Below are positions 26,117-39,388 of a stretch of 64,000 bases of DNA, piece by piece (the stretch's first letter is position 1; each line of letters opens with the position of its first letter). The position numbers and the translations under genes are program-made. Origin of the DNA: Bacteroidaceae bacterium (GTDB lineage: Bacteria; Bacteroidota; Bacteroidia; Bacteroidales; Bacteroidaceae); NCBI GenBank assembly GCA_017469685.1, contig JAFUFW010000021.1:47952-111951 (forward strand), in the 5' to 3' direction. The notes under the pieces were generated by a model. It did not search any database. It saw only the letters and a program-made list of their open reading frames with translations, and was not told the origin of the DNA.

Positions 26117-27136
26117 TTACATCAGGAACGAGAAGTTCTGAATGTTCTTCAGTGCCACACCAGTGCCCTTTGCAACGCTGTGGAGCGGGTCTTCGGCAAT
26201 GTGGAACGGGATGTTTAGTTTGTCGGTCAGGCGCTTGTCGAGGCCGCGGAGCAGTGCGCCGCCGCCTGTGAGGTAGATTCCATTGCGCACGATGTCGGCA
26301 TAGAGTTCAGGGGGGGTCTCTTCTAAGGCGTTGAGGACGGCTGTCTCAATCTTAGCGATTGTCTTTTCGAGGCAGTGTGCGATTTCCTGATAGCACACGG
26401 GTACTGCCATTGGCAGGGCTGTGATGCGGTTTGGTCCGTGCACAACGTAGTCCTCAGGCGCGTTCTCGCCAAGGTCGGTGAGTGCTGCGCCCACGTTAAT
26501 CTTAATGCGCTCAGCCATACGTTCGCTCACACGTACGTTGTGCTGGCGGCTCATGTACTCTTGGATGTCGGCCGTTAGGTCGTCGCCTGCCGTGCGCAGG
26601 CTCTTGTCGGCCACGATGCCCCCGAGTGAGATTACAGCAATCTCAGTGGAGCCGCCGCCTATGTCGACAATCATGTTGCCCTCAGGGGCTACTACGTCTA
26701 AGCCTATACCTATGGCTGCTGCCATAGGTTCGTAGATGAGGTAGACCTCACGGCCTCCTGCATGCTCAGCCGAATCGCGCACTGCGCGAAGCTCAACCTC
26801 GGTGCTGCCCGAAGGTACACCTATGACCATGCGCAGCGAGGGAGTGAGGATGCGGTTGCTGCGTGGCACCATCTTTATTAATCCGCGCATCATCTGCTCG
26901 CAGGCGTTGAAATCGGCGATGACACCATCGCGCAGCGGACGAATGGTCTTTATGCCGGCATGAACTTTCTCATACATCAGCTTAGCCTTCTCGCCCACGG
27001 CAATCATCTTCTCGGTGTGGCGGTCGAGGGCAACGACGGACGGCTCGTCGACAACAATCTTGCCGTCGGAGATGATGATGGTGTTGGCGGTGCCAAGGTC
27101 CATCGCAATTTCTTTAGTGAAGGAAAAAAGTCCCAT
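26117..27136 (-). CDS. mreB: Actin-like rod shape protein MreB
   Basis: The protein has 339 residues from the ATG at 27136: MGLFSFTKEIAMDLGTANT is the family start. The frame is open a further 53 codons upstream, overlapping the purH end, but this is not coding. Actin-fold motifs: DLGTANT (phosphate 1), NMIVDIGGGSTEIAVISLGG (about residues 158-177, phosphate 2) and YLTGGGALLRGLD (adenosine, about 287-299). It organises lateral wall synthesis. The start is 49 bp after the purH stop. Confidence 0.96.
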   Translation of the reverse strand: MGLFSFTKEIAMDLGTANTIIISDGKIVVDEPSVVALDRHTEKMIAVGEKAKLMYEKVHAGIKTIRPLRDGVIADFNACEQMMRGLIKMVPRSNRILTPSLRMVIGVPSGSTEVELRAVRDSAEHAGGREVYLIYEPMAAAIGIGLDVVAPEGNMIVDIGGGSTEIAVISLGGIVADKSLRTAGDDLTADIQEYMSRQHNVRVSERMAERIKINVGAALTDLGENAPEDYVVHGPNRITALPMAVPVCYQEIAHCLEKTIAKIETAVLNALEETPPELYADIVRNGIYLTGGGALLRGLDKRLTDKLNIPFHIAEDPLHSVAKGTGVALKNIQNFSFLM

Positions 27137-27185
27137 ATATTCAGTGAAAATGAAAGTTAAAAGTGAAGGATTAAAACTCGCGTCG

Positions 27186-27770
27186 TTAAGAACGGAACCA
27201 TGCGTGGATGGCTGTGTCGTAATGGCTGCTGACGCCGAAGGCTTCTGTTGCAAACTGGCGGCGCTGTTCGAGTGTTGTCTGTGCGCCTTGGGCATTGAGG
27301 ATGTCGAGCAAGGGGCGGTATTGCTCCTTCGAGGGGATGATGACTACGTCGTTGAAGTTCTTGGCTCCGGCGCGAATGAGCGAGATGCCTCCGATGTCGA
27401 TCTTCTCAATGATGTCGGCTTCGCTGGCGCCGCCGGCGACAGTCTGCTCGAAGGGGTAGAGGTCGACGATGACGAGGTCTATCTCTGGAATCTCGTACTT
27501 AGTCATCTGCTCGCGGTCGCCCTCAAGTTCGCGGCGCCCGAGGATGCCACCGAACACTTTGGGATGAAGGGTCTTCACACGGCCACCGAGGATGCTGGGG
27601 TAGGTTGTCACATCCTCCACCTTCTGGCTCTGATAGCCAAGGCTCTCGATGAATGCCTGCGTGCCTCCTGTGGAAAGGAACTTTACGCCTTCGGTATGGA
27701 GCTTGGCAAGCAGCTCCTCGAGGCCGTCCTTGTGGAATACTGAGATGAGTGCGGTCTTAATCTGTTTCAT
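27186..27770 (-). CDS. purH: IMP cyclohydrolase, stand-alone PurH N-terminal domain
   Basis: The 194-residue protein corresponds only to the MGS-like IMP cyclohydrolase half of PurH, which closes FAICAR to IMP in the last purine step. Motifs: SVFHKDGLEE (about residues 10-19), FLSTGGTQAFI (about 31-41), GGRVKTLHPKVFGGIL (about 62-77), DLYPFEQT (about 103-110) and KIDIGGISLIRAGAKN (about 122-137). It ends SHYDTAIHAWFRS, exactly at the domain border. The usual PurH is about 510 residues with a C-terminal AICAR transformylase. That domain is absent here and mreB follows within 49 bp, so the transformylase must be encoded elsewhere. Confidence 0.9.
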   Translation of the reverse strand: MKQIKTALISVFHKDGLEELLAKLHTEGVKFLSTGGTQAFIESLGYQSQKVEDVTTYPSILGGRVKTLHPKVFGGILGRRELEGDREQMTKYEIPEIDLVIVDLYPFEQTVAGGASEADIIEKIDIGGISLIRAGAKNFNDVVIIPSKEQYRPLLDILNAQGAQTTLEQRRQFATEAFGVSSHYDTAIHAWFRS

Positions 27771-27774
27771 GTCG

Positions 27775-28968
27775 TTATTTCAGTTTTGATAATGTCTCTT
27801 TGATGCGACGCATAGCCTCACGGATGTTCTCGTCGCTTGTGGCATAGCTCATGCGGAAGCATTCGGGCGAGCCGAAGGCATCGCCGCCGACGGTGGCTAC
27901 ATGGCCCACTTCGAGGAGGTACATGGCCAGGTCGGTGCTGGTGCGGATGACGCGGTCGCCATCGTGCTTGCCGAAATAGCTGCTGCATTTTGGGAAAAGG
28001 TAGAATGCACCTTGTGGCTCGTTGACTTCAAGGCCGGGTATTTCCTTCGCCAGACTCACGATGAGGTCGCGGCGGCGCTGGAAGGCCTGGCGCATATCCT
28101 CTACGCACTGCTGCGAACCTGTATATGCTGCCTCGGCTGCTTTCTGGCTTACTGAGCATGGGCCGCTGGTGTACTGTCCCTGCAGCTTGTTGCAACCTTT
28201 GACAATCCACTCGGGTGCTGCTATGAAGCCTATGCGCCAGCCGGTCATGGCGTAAGCCTTCGAGACGCCGTTGATGATGACGACTTGCTCGCGGATGTCG
28301 GCGAATTGTGCTATGCTCTCGTGGCTGCCTACGTAGTTTATGTGCTCGTAGATCTCGTCGGCCAGCACGATGACGCGCTCGTGGCGGGCTATGACGTCGG
28401 CCAGGCCGCGCAGCTCATCCTTTGTGTAGACAGAGCCTGTGGGGTTGGAGGGCGAGCAGAGGATGATGGCTCGTGTGCGAGGTGTTATTGCGGCCTCGAG
28501 TTGTGCGGGTGTTATCTTGAAATCCTGTTCGATGGGTGCATCGATATAGACGGGTGTGCCCTCTGCCAATAACACCATTTGGGGATAGCTCACCCAATAA
28601 GGTGCGGGGATGATTACTTCGTCGCCGGCGTTTACGAGGGCCATGATGGCGTTGCACACGCTCTGCTTGGCGCCGTTGGAGCACAGGATTTGTGAGGGCT
28701 GGTACTCCAGGTCGTTCTCCTTGCGCAGTTTATCTACGATGGCCTGTTTGAGCGACGGGTATCCGGGGACGGGCGAGTAGCGCGACCAGTTGTCTTGCAC
28801 GGCCTGTATGGCTGCGGCCTTGATGTGGTCGGGTGTGTTGAAGTCGGGCTCGCCGACGCTCATGTTGATTACGTCTACGCCGGCAGCTTTCAGTTCGCTG
28901 CTGCGCTGGCTCATGGCCAGTGTCGCCGAAGGCGCGAGGCGGTTGAGGCGGTCTGATAAAGAGTTCAT
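27775..28968 (-). CDS. aspC: Pyridoxal-phosphate aspartate/aromatic-type aminotransferase
   Basis: The 397-residue class I aminotransferase has the fold signatures VGEPDFNTP (about residues 38-46), SPSNPTGSVY (about 171-180), DEIYEHINY (about 203-211) and the lysine loop GVSKAYAMTGWRIGF (about 233-247) that binds PLP. It matches subgroup I gamma enzymes that use aspartate and oxaloacetate/2-oxoglutarate. Four bp separate it from purH, so it is the head of the long operon. The symbol is by similarity; some relatives also accept prephenate. Confidence 0.88.
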   Translation of the reverse strand: MNSLSDRLNRLAPSATLAMSQRSSELKAAGVDVINMSVGEPDFNTPDHIKAAAIQAVQDNWSRYSPVPGYPSLKQAIVDKLRKENDLEYQPSQILCSNGAKQSVCNAIMALVNAGDEVIIPAPYWVSYPQMVLLAEGTPVYIDAPIEQDFKITPAQLEAAITPRTRAIILCSPSNPTGSVYTKDELRGLADVIARHERVIVLADEIYEHINYVGSHESIAQFADIREQVVIINGVSKAYAMTGWRIGFIAAPEWIVKGCNKLQGQYTSGPCSVSQKAAEAAYTGSQQCVEDMRQAFQRRRDLIVSLAKEIPGLEVNEPQGAFYLFPKCSSYFGKHDGDRVIRTSTDLAMYLLEVGHVATVGGDAFGSPECFRMSYATSDENIREAMRRIKETLSKLK

Positions 28969-28994
28969 TATTTTTTGTTTGAATAATTCGGCGG

Positions 28995-29002
28995 CAAAGT
29001 TA
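28995..29002 (-). promoter_or_regulatory. Bacteroidetes -7 promoter element for the aspC operon
   Basis: On the minus strand the site is TAACTTTG, an exact TAnnTTTG match, 27 bp upstream of the aspC start. Between it and ribBA lies an inverted pair of ATTAGAG-type heptamer runs (29009-29037 and 29084-29105). Confidence 0.6.
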
Positions 29003-29109
29003 AGAAAAGATTAGGGATTAGGAATTAGAGATTAGAGATTTTTTCGTTCTTATTCTTTTTTTTCTTTTATGCTTACTCCTTCAAATCCCTAATCTCTAAT
29101 CTCAAATCC

Positions 29110-30315
29110 TCACTCCACATGCAGCGTGTGGCCCATGCGTTCCTGCTTAGTCTTGAGGTAGCGCTCATTGTAGCGGTTGGGCTTTACCTCGATAGGCACG
29201 TTCTCGACGATTTCGAGCCCGAAGGCTTCGAGGCCTACTCGCTTGACAGGGTTGTTGGTCATCAGGCGTATTTTGTGAAGTCCAAGCTGTCGGAGTATCT
29301 GAGCTCCGACGCCATATTCGCGTTCGTCGGGGCGGAAGCCGAGGTGTACGTTGGCTTCTACGGTGTCCTCGCCCTGCTCCTGGAGCTTGTAGGCCCGCAT
29401 TTTGTTGAAGAGGCCTATGCCGCGTCCTTCCTGGTTCATATATAAAAGAACGCCTTTGCCCTCGTTTTCTATCATCTGCATGGCACGATGCAGCTGTTCT
29501 CCGCAATCGCATCGCTGGCTTCCGAAGATATCGCCTGTGGCACAACTGGAGTGAACACGCACCAAAACAGGCTCGTCGGCATCCCAGTGCCCTTTGATGA
29601 GTGCCACGTGCTCGAGACCGTTAGAGAGCTGGCGGAAGGTGATGTCGCGGAAGTGGCCGTAGGCTGTGGGAAGATCTACTTCAGGCGCAGCCTCCACCAT
29701 CTGCTCGCGCTCGAGGCGGTAGGCTATGAGGTCGCGTATGGTGATGATCTTTATGCCGTGCTTCTTGGCCACGTCCTGCAGCTCGGGCATACGGGCCATG
29801 GTGCCGTCGGGGTTCAGTATCTCGATGAGCGCGGCGGCGGGTTGCAGGCCTGCCAGGCGGGCGAGATCTACGGCAGCCTCGGTGTGGCCGGCACGGCGCA
29901 GTACGCCGCGGTCCTGAGCGTAGAGGGGGTTGATGTGGCCGGGGCGGCCGAAGTCGGCAGCCTTGGCCTTTGGATCGGCCAGGTGGCGTATGGTTGCGGC
30001 TCGGTCGGCAGCGCTGACGCCTGTGGTGCACCCCTCGAGTTTGTCGACGGTCACGGTGAAAGGAGTGCCGAGCACTGAGGTGTTGTCTTGCACCTGGTGG
30101 GGCAGCTCGAGCTCTTCTGCACGGTCTATGGTGATAGGGGTGCATAGCACTCCGCGGCCTTCGCGTAGCATGAAGTTGACTTTCTCGGGCGTAATCATCT
30201 CTGCGGCGGTGATGAAGTCGCCCTCGTTCTCACGATCTTCATCGTCGACGACGATGACAAAGCGGCCTTCGCGGAAATCGCTGATGGCTTCGGGTATGGT
30301 TGAAAGATGAATCAT
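29110..30315 (-). CDS. ribBA: Bifunctional DHBP synthase / GTP cyclohydrolase II
   Basis: This 401-residue protein catalyses two entry reactions of riboflavin synthesis. The N-terminal RibB domain has [11 protein letters not shown] (about residues 24-34), EGRGVLC and [20 protein letters not shown]. The C-terminal RibA domain has the zinc site [17 protein letters not shown] (about 255-271) and [10 protein letters not shown] (about 290-299). The ATG at 30315 overlaps the upstream LptG-like stop as ATGA. The frame continues upstream but that part overlaps the permease gene. It probably depends on the permease promoter. Confidence 0.96.
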   Translation of the reverse strand: MIHLSTIPEAISDFREGRFVIVVDDEDRENEGDFITAAEMITPEKVNFMLREGRGVLCTPITIDRAEELELPHQVQDNTSVLGTPFTVTVDKLEGCTTGVSAADRAATIRHLADPKAKAADFGRPGHINPLYAQDRGVLRRAGHTEAAVDLARLAGLQPAAALIEILNPDGTMARMPELQDVAKKHGIKIITIRDLIAYRLEREQMVEAAPEVDLPTAYGHFRDITFRQLSNGLEHVALIKGHWDADEPVLVRVHSSCATGDIFGSQRCDCGEQLHRAMQMIENEGKGVLLYMNQEGRGIGLFNKMRAYKLQEQGEDTVEANVHLGFRPDEREYGVGAQILRQLGLHKIRLMTNNPVKRVGLEAFGLEIVENVPIEVKPNRYNERYLKTKQERMGHTLHVE

Positions 30316-31766
30316 AAGTGCAGGAATTTGAGTATTCGATTGAAGAATTTCTGGTAGGCTTCGATGTTGAACACGGCGGAATCTTGGTTGGATTTCCATG
30401 TGAGCCACACAGCAATGGGCGTGAGCACCATCGTGCTGAGCCATGCTCCGAATGCTATCTCCCATGTGCCGTTCTGTGCCAGGTTCTCTCCGCTGATGTT
30501 TACGATGTAGTATAGGATGAAGATTATCACTGATACTACCACTGGCACGCCGAGGCCTCCCTTGCGTATGATGGCTCCGAGTGGGGCACCGATGAAGAAG
30601 AAGATGATGCAGGCGAGCGAGAGCGTGAACTTCTTGTGGCGCTCGAGGTAGTGGAGTCGCAGGCTCCGGTTGTTGAAGGCGCTGATCTCGCGCATCATCT
30701 CTGTCTGCGACTCGCCGCTCTCGGCGCGGTCGAGCGCAATCTTGGTGGCGCGCGATTCCTGATTGGGCGTCATGCGGGCGTAGACGCTGTCGAGGATCAG
30801 CGAGTCCTTGGCGGCAGTCTCCACTATAGTGGCTGAGTCGCGGCGGCCGTTGAGGCGAATATGGGAAAGGAATCCGTAGCTGTACTGGGCATATTGCTCG
30901 CGGCCAGTGGAGTCGAGCAGGTGGATGAGCGAGTCGATGCCCAGCGTCAGCTGCTTCAGATTCTTGGCTTTAGCATTGTTGTTGAAGAGGTTGGCGTCCA
31001 TCTCGTTGAGCGAGGCATCGAATGGTATGAGGTCCACTTCTTTCTTGAATGTCTCGCGCATGTAGGGCACGGTGGCGTGGTCCATGGCCGAGCCTGTGTT
31101 CTGCATGTTGCGGAAGCGTTGGCCGTCAAAGAGCGTGAGCTGCAGATAATGCTGGTCGGCAGTCGACTGCAGACGTCCGGAGTCGGCCAGCACCACTTGC
31201 GTGTCGTCGAAGTTGACGCCTTGGTTGTATATCATGATGCCGTAGAGCATACCGCGGTCCATGTCCTTCTTCTCGACGAAGAGGTTGTAGCCCGGAATCT
31301 CGTTGTAGAAGACGCCTTCGGGGATTTCCAGCTCGGGCGATTTCTGACGGATGGAGTACATGAGGGCGTAGAGCTGCTTGCTCGATTCCGGACCCACCAC
31401 GTTCTGGAAATAGAAAGAACCGCCTGCAACGAACAAGACGAAGATGAACACGGGACGCAGGATGCGCACCAGCGGGATGCCGGCCGCTTTCATCGCCAGC
31501 AGCTCCAGACGCTCGCCCATATTGCCGAAAGAGATAAGTGATGCCAGCAGCACGGCCAGCGGAAGCGAACCCGGGACAAGCGTCAGCGAGGCATAAAAGA
31601 AGAAACGCCCAAGGACGTTGAGGGCCAGGCCCTTGCCGATGAGGTCGTCGACCCATTTCCATAGGAATTGCATCATGAAGATGAATTCGCAGATGAAGAA
31701 GGTGCCGGCGAACAGGAGGCAGAACTGCTTAAGAATAAACTTATCTATGCGCTTGAAGACTCTCAT
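30312..31766 (-). CDS. LptF/LptG family lipopolysaccharide export permease
   Basis: The 484-residue inner-membrane protein starts with the family pattern [12 protein letters not shown] (about residues 4-15), has three N-terminal helices with [15 protein letters not shown] (about 87-101), a periplasmic beta-jellyroll (about 135-370), and three C-terminal helices with [17 protein letters not shown] (about 394-410). It works with LptB2 and LptC to extract LPS from the inner membrane. Whether it is LptF or LptG cannot be settled here. It overlaps ribBA by 4 bp. Confidence 0.9.
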   Translation of the reverse strand: MRVFKRIDKFILKQFCLLFAGTFFICEFIFMMQFLWKWVDDLIGKGLALNVLGRFFFYASLTLVPGSLPLAVLLASLISFGNMGERLELLAMKAAGIPLVRILRPVFIFVLFVAGGSFYFQNVVGPESSKQLYALMYSIRQKSPELEIPEGVFYNEIPGYNLFVEKKDMDRGMLYGIMIYNQGVNFDDTQVVLADSGRLQSTADQHYLQLTLFDGQRFRNMQNTGSAMDHATVPYMRETFKKEVDLIPFDASLNEMDANLFNNNAKAKNLKQLTLGIDSLIHLLDSTGREQYAQYSYGFLSHIRLNGRRDSATIVETAAKDSLILDSVYARMTPNQESRATKIALDRAESGESQTEMMREISAFNNRSLRLHYLERHKKFTLSLACIIFFFIGAPLGAIIRKGGLGVPVVVSVIIFILYYIVNISGENLAQNGTWEIAFGAWLSTMVLTPIAVWLTWKSNQDSAVFNIEAYQKFFNRILKFLHL

Positions 31767-31844
31767 GTGTCACAGGGGTGCCTGAGCTATCGCCTGCGTA
31801 TGCGTGCGCCGTGCGCACATCGCTTAGGCGTGCATAAAGCGGCG

Positions 31845-31852
31845 CAAAGGTA
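31845..31852 (-). promoter_or_regulatory. Bacteroidetes -7 promoter element for the LptG-like/ribBA unit
   Basis: On the minus strand the site is TACCTTTG, an exact consensus match, 79 bp upstream of the start codon. Confidence 0.55.
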
Positions 31853-32008
31853 GTAAGAATCTTTGAACTAACTGCTAATTAGTCACAACTTTTTCACCTT
31901 TCGCTGCACTTTTCCCCTTCAAGCTTCGTTCATTAGTCTGAGAAGTGCAGGCCGGCAACGGGGGCTGATGCGCCCTGAAGATTGTATGTGCTTAAGCATT
32001 GTTAAAAA

Positions 32009-32088
32009 GAGGGCCAAGGGTTTTGCGGAAAACCCTCAAGGGTTTCGGGCAAAACCCTTAAGGGTTCAGGCAATAACCCTTAAGGGTT
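32009..32088 (+). repeat. Four-unit 22-bp palindromic array (family A, copy 2)
   Basis: Units start at 32009 (degenerate), 32031, 32053 and 32075, with cores such as AACCCTTAAGGGTT and 8-bp spacers TTGCGGAA, TCGGGCAA and CAGGCAAT. The first two units also form the hairpin AGGGTTTTGCGGAAAACCCT. The array lies downstream of the GH97 gene and upstream of the LptG-like gene. The rest of 31853-32184 shows no gene. Confidence 0.9.
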
Positions 32089-32127
32089 CTGAGCGCACTG
32101 CTTTGGGCTATAAGAAATGCGGACAAA

Positions 32128-32165
32128 AAAATCGGCCATCAGGAGCTGTCCTGGTGGCCGATTTT
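32128..32165 (-). terminator. Intrinsic terminator downstream of the GH97 gene
   Basis: AAAATCGGCCATCAGGA (32128-32144) pairs with TCCTGGTGGCCGATTTT (32149-32165), a 17-bp stem with one G-U pair and a 4-nt loop. On the minus strand it ends in a T-run, 20 bp after the GH97 stop. Confidence 0.9.
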
Positions 32166-32184
32166 CATTTGTAGTAAGTGGCGT

Positions 32185-36625
<4,441 letters not shown>

Positions 36626-36637
36626 GGCTTATTGACG

Positions 36638-38008
36638 TTATTTCGTTATTTTGTTCTTATCGCTTTTCTCCGTAATGAAGGAGACGCATACAGCACCAAG
36701 GGCGAGCAGGACACCCGCAACAATCATCATCGACGACTGATGGTGGCCGATAAGTGAGAGGATGCTGCCGCCGCAGAGAGCAGCGACAATCTGAGGCACG
36801 CAGATGGTGCCGTTGAACAGACCGAGGTAGGCGCCCATGTGTCCGTAGCCTTGCAAGGCGTTGGTCACGAAAGTGAAAGGCATGGCCAGCATGGCAGCCC
36901 AAGCACAGCCGATGAGCAGGAAGGGTATTATCTGCATATATTTGTCGGGACAGAAGGGTATGAGAGCGAAGCCTATCCCACCCAGCAACAGACTTGCGGC
37001 ATAAGCCACTTTAGTGTTGCTAAAGCGTGGCAGGATGATGGCCCAACATACGCTGCCCATGGCCTGGATGGCGTAGAGGATGCCAGTCCAATTGGCGGCT
37101 GTCTGATAACCATTGGTCGTCGGGTCGGTTGTGTTCCAGACGGTTTCGCTGACAGCGTCAACGACATAGGTCCACATATATAGGAATGCAGCCCAGCAGA
37201 AGAACTGCACGAGACCTACTTTCCAGAAGGTGGAGGGAGCGTTCCGCAACAAAACGAACCAGGAAGCCCCCCGTGGCCCCCCGGCGGGGGGCGCTTGTTC
37301 GCCGCCAGTATTAATATCCCCCACCGGGGGATTACAGGGGGCCCCATTGTACATCTCATATTCTTGTGGATTCCATTCCTTTACCTTTAATATTGTGTAT
37401 ATAACACATAGGATTAGGATGGCAGCCCCGACATAGAATGACCAGATGACAGAGTCTGGCACAACACCTTCGGGAGCAGTGTTCTTAAGTCCAATCCAAG
37501 TAAAGAAGAAAGGGAAGACAAAGCCAACGACAGAACCTGCATTGCAGAGGAACGATTGAATGCTGTAGGCCTTGGCCTTCTGCTTCTCGTTGACCATGTC
37601 GCCGACGAGCATCTTGAATGGCTGCATCGCCATGTTAATGCTGGTGTCAAGAAGCATCAGCATCACGAGGCCGAAAATCATCACCGACGAAATGCTCAGA
37701 CCCAGCGAGCCCGAGTTGGGCAGCAGGCACATGACAGCCACTGCCACGGCAGCACCTATGAATAAATAAGGTATGCGGCGCCCGAAGCGCGTCCAAGTGC
37801 GGTCGCTCAGCGTACCGACGATGGGTTGGACGAGGATTCCCATCAACGGCGGCAGAATCCAGAAGTAGCTCAGGTCATGAGGATCGGCACCCAAGGTGCG
37901 GAAAATACGGCTAATGTTGCCGCTCTGCAAGGCGTAAGCGATCTGTACGCCAAAGAACCCGAAACTAAGGTTCCACAGTTTCCAGAAAGATAAATCAGGT
38001 TTTTGCAT
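36638..38008 (-). CDS. MFS sugar transporter (GPH/SUC type, maltose-like), with in-frame repeat insertion
   Basis: The 456-residue protein has 12 predicted membrane helices. The start FWKLWNLSFGFFGVQIAYAL (about residues 7-26) and LSDRTWTRFGRRIPYLFIGA (about 67-86) match the sucrose/maltose proton symporter group found in Bacteroidetes starch loci. It likely imports maltose or malto-oligosaccharides from the periplasm for MalQ. The central loop between helices 6 and 7 (about residues 223-248) carries GAPCNPPVGDINTGG and APPAGGPRGA, encoded by the same palindromic element as in malQ. It lies 88 bp downstream of the lacI gene and heads malQ-GH97. Confidence 0.9.
   Translation of the reverse strand: MQKPDLSFWKLWNLSFGFFGVQIAYALQSGNISRIFRTLGADPHDLSYFWILPPLMGILVQPIVGTLSDRTWTRFGRRIPYLFIGAAVAVAVMCLLPNSGSLGLSISSVMIFGLVMLMLLDTSINMAMQPFKMLVGDMVNEKQKAKAYSIQSFLCNAGSVVGFVFPFFFTWIGLKNTAPEGVVPDSVIWSFYVGAAILILCVIYTILKVKEWNPQEYEMYNGAPCNPPVGDINTGGEQAPPAGGPRGASWFVLLRNAPSTFWKVGLVQFFCWAAFLYMWTYVVDAVSETVWNTTDPTTNGYQTAANWTGILYAIQAMGSVCWAIILPRFSNTKVAYAASLLLGGIGFALIPFCPDKYMQIIPFLLIGCAWAAMLAMPFTFVTNALQGYGHMGAYLGLFNGTICVPQIVAALCGGSILSLIGHHQSSMMIVAGVLLALGAVCVSFITEKSDKNKITK
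37266..37342 (-). repeat. GC-rich palindromic element inserted in frame in the MFS transporter gene
   Basis: This 77-bp block has the same sequence and orientation as the malQ copy and is read in the same frame. It holds one copy of the 24-bp CCACCGGGGGATTA unit where malQ has two. It falls in the cytoplasmic central loop, where an insertion should be tolerated. Confidence 0.9.
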
Positions 38009-38067
38009 AGTTATTGTTTTTTTTAGTTGTTCCAGATGTTCTGTATATTCCGTTTTTTAAAGTCATT

Positions 38068-38094
38068 AAAGCATCCAATACATTCAGATGCTTT
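38068..38094 (-). other. Stem-loop between lacI and the MFS gene
   Basis: AAAGCATC (38068-38075) and GATGCTTT (38087-38094) form an 8-bp stem with an 11-nt loop, 3 bp after the lacI stop. The T-tract is poor, so it may be a weak terminator or processing site that lets lacI and the catabolic genes differ in level. No TAnnTTTG was seen in this 88-bp gap. Confidence 0.4.
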
Positions 38095-38096
38095 TG

Positions 38097-39128
38097 TCAT
38101 ATTCCCCTTGTCGTACCGCGTACTATTAACCGGGTCTTCACGACTCTTCTCTCAACGGAGCCTGCGGGGGCTCTGCCTTCTACTTGGTTCAGCAGGATGT
38201 CGACCGCTTCTATGCCGATGCGATGGCCTCGCTGCTCTACAGTCGTAAGCATGGGATCGCAAGCTATGGCGCGTTCGCCGTTGGTGAAGCCGCAGATGCT
38301 CAGCTCCTCGGGGACATGCAAGCCCAGGCGCTTGGCTGTGTAGAGGACGCCTATGGCAGTGTCATCATTAACGGCAAAAACTGCATCAGGCCGATTCGCG
38401 CGTCTAAGCAAAGCCGGCGTCAAGGCCTCGGCATCGGCTCTGTTGTCGCATTCGAGATGGAGTGTGGGGTCGGGTGTCATACCATTTTTCAGCAAGGCAT
38501 CACGATAGCCGTTATAGCGGTTCTTGGAGATTTCCAGATGCATGTCGGAGCCATAGAATGCTATCCTTCGGCAACCAGTCTCGATGAGATGGTTCACGGC
38601 CGTAAATGCTCCCTGATAATCGTCGACGACGACGCGGCTCGTATTAAGGCCTGTGCAGATGCGGTCGTAGAACACAAGCGGCAGCCCGGCATCTAAGAGC
38701 TTCTGAAAGTGCTCGTAGTGCATAGTGTCCTTAGCCTGTGATATGATTACCCCGCACACTCGGTGCCCGAGGAGCGACTCGCATATCTTTACTTCTCGCT
38801 CATACTGTTCGTCGCTTTGAGCCACGATGATACTGTAGCCATGCTCTGACGCCGCTTCTTCGATGCCAGAGAGGATGGTGGAAAAGAAGTAATGAGCTAT
38901 TTGCGGTATTATGACGCCAATAATCTTTAATGGCGACACCTTACTGCGTCGGAGCGAGCCTGCAACTGCATTAGGTGTAAACTTATGTTCGCGCGCGTAT
39001 GCTTGTATGCGCTCGCGTTGATCGGCGCTGATGCGAGGGCTGTCCTGTAAAGCACGAGAGACGGTGGCGACAGAGACGCCGAGTTCTCGGGCTATGTCTT
39101 TCATCGTTATGTTGTCTTTTTCGCTCAT
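38097..39128 (-). CDS. LacI family transcriptional regulator of the starch locus
   Basis: The protein has 343 residues from the ATG at 39128. It carries an N-terminal helix-turn-helix ITMKDIARELGVSVATVSRA (about residues 7-26), hinge helix SLRRSKVSPLK-type (about 57-67), and a periplasmic-binding-like sugar domain with GVIIPQIAHYFFSTILSGIE (about 70-89), RVVVDDYQGAFTAVNHLIETG and AVNDDTAIGVLYTAKRLG. Upstream in-frame ATGs are dismissed because LacI proteins start just before the helix-turn-helix. It diverges from susC, with a perfect LacI-type operator between. In B. thetaiotaomicron the sus regulator is the unrelated membrane protein SusR, so this locus is wired differently. Confidence 0.92.
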   Translation of the reverse strand: MSEKDNITMKDIARELGVSVATVSRALQDSPRISADQRERIQAYAREHKFTPNAVAGSLRRSKVSPLKIIGVIIPQIAHYFFSTILSGIEEAASEHGYSIIVAQSDEQYEREVKICESLLGHRVCGVIISQAKDTMHYEHFQKLLDAGLPLVFYDRICTGLNTSRVVVDDYQGAFTAVNHLIETGCRRIAFYGSDMHLEISKNRYNGYRDALLKNGMTPDPTLHLECDNRADAEALTPALLRRANRPDAVFAVNDDTAIGVLYTAKRLGLHVPEELSICGFTNGERAIACDPMLTTVEQRGHRIGIEAVDILLNQVEGRAPAGSVERRVVKTRLIVRGTTRGI

Positions 39129-39147
39129 AATCGGGGCTTTTCTGCCG

Positions 39148-39155
39148 CAAATATA
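39148..39155 (-). promoter_or_regulatory. Bacteroidetes -7 promoter element for lacI
   Basis: On the minus strand the site is TATATTTG, an exact consensus match, 20 bp upstream of the chosen ATG. This short leader also supports the 39128 start over the upstream ATGs, which would lie before the promoter. Confidence 0.6.
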
Positions 39156-39212
39156 TAGAAAAGCATGAAAGACGTTATTATTTGTAAGCATTAAAATATA
39201 TAGCACCGATAT

Positions 39213-39224
39213 GCAAACGTTTGC
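39213..39224. promoter_or_regulatory. LacI-family operator (perfect palindrome)
   Basis: GCAAACGTTTGC is a 12-bp perfect palindrome with the central CG and AAACGTTT core known for LacI/GalR-type operators such as those of MalR and CcpA. It lies between lacI and susC, about 57 bp upstream of the susC -7 element. A weaker second site, GTTTGCTTTTGCGAAC (39258-39273), overlaps the susC -33 region. Confidence 0.75.
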
Positions 39225-39258
39225 GCAACTCTTTTTGTTGATTTATGTCAATGCTTTG

Positions 39259-39288
39259 TTTGCTTTTGCGAACTCTCTTATACATTTG
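39259..39288 (+). promoter_or_regulatory. Complete Bacteroidetes promoter for the susC operon
   Basis: TTTG (39259-39262) and TACATTTG (39281-39288) match -33/-7 with 18-bp spacing. The leader to the susC ATG at 39389 is about 95 nt and AT-rich. Confidence 0.7.
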
Positions 39289-39388
39289 CAGCATCAAATT
39301 GAGCTATTGCGCTTTATAGCGTGGTAAGAAACCTTTAAAAACCAAATTAACAATAATGAAATAATTAACTAACTAAATTAAAACAAGC

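Noticed and set aside
27186-27770. purH broken by a frameshift
   Set aside because: No transformylase-like sequence exists in any frame in the 49 bp before mreB, and the end is at a natural domain border.
29110-30315. FMN riboswitch before ribBA
   Set aside because: The gene overlaps the permease stop by 4 bp and has no leader of its own.
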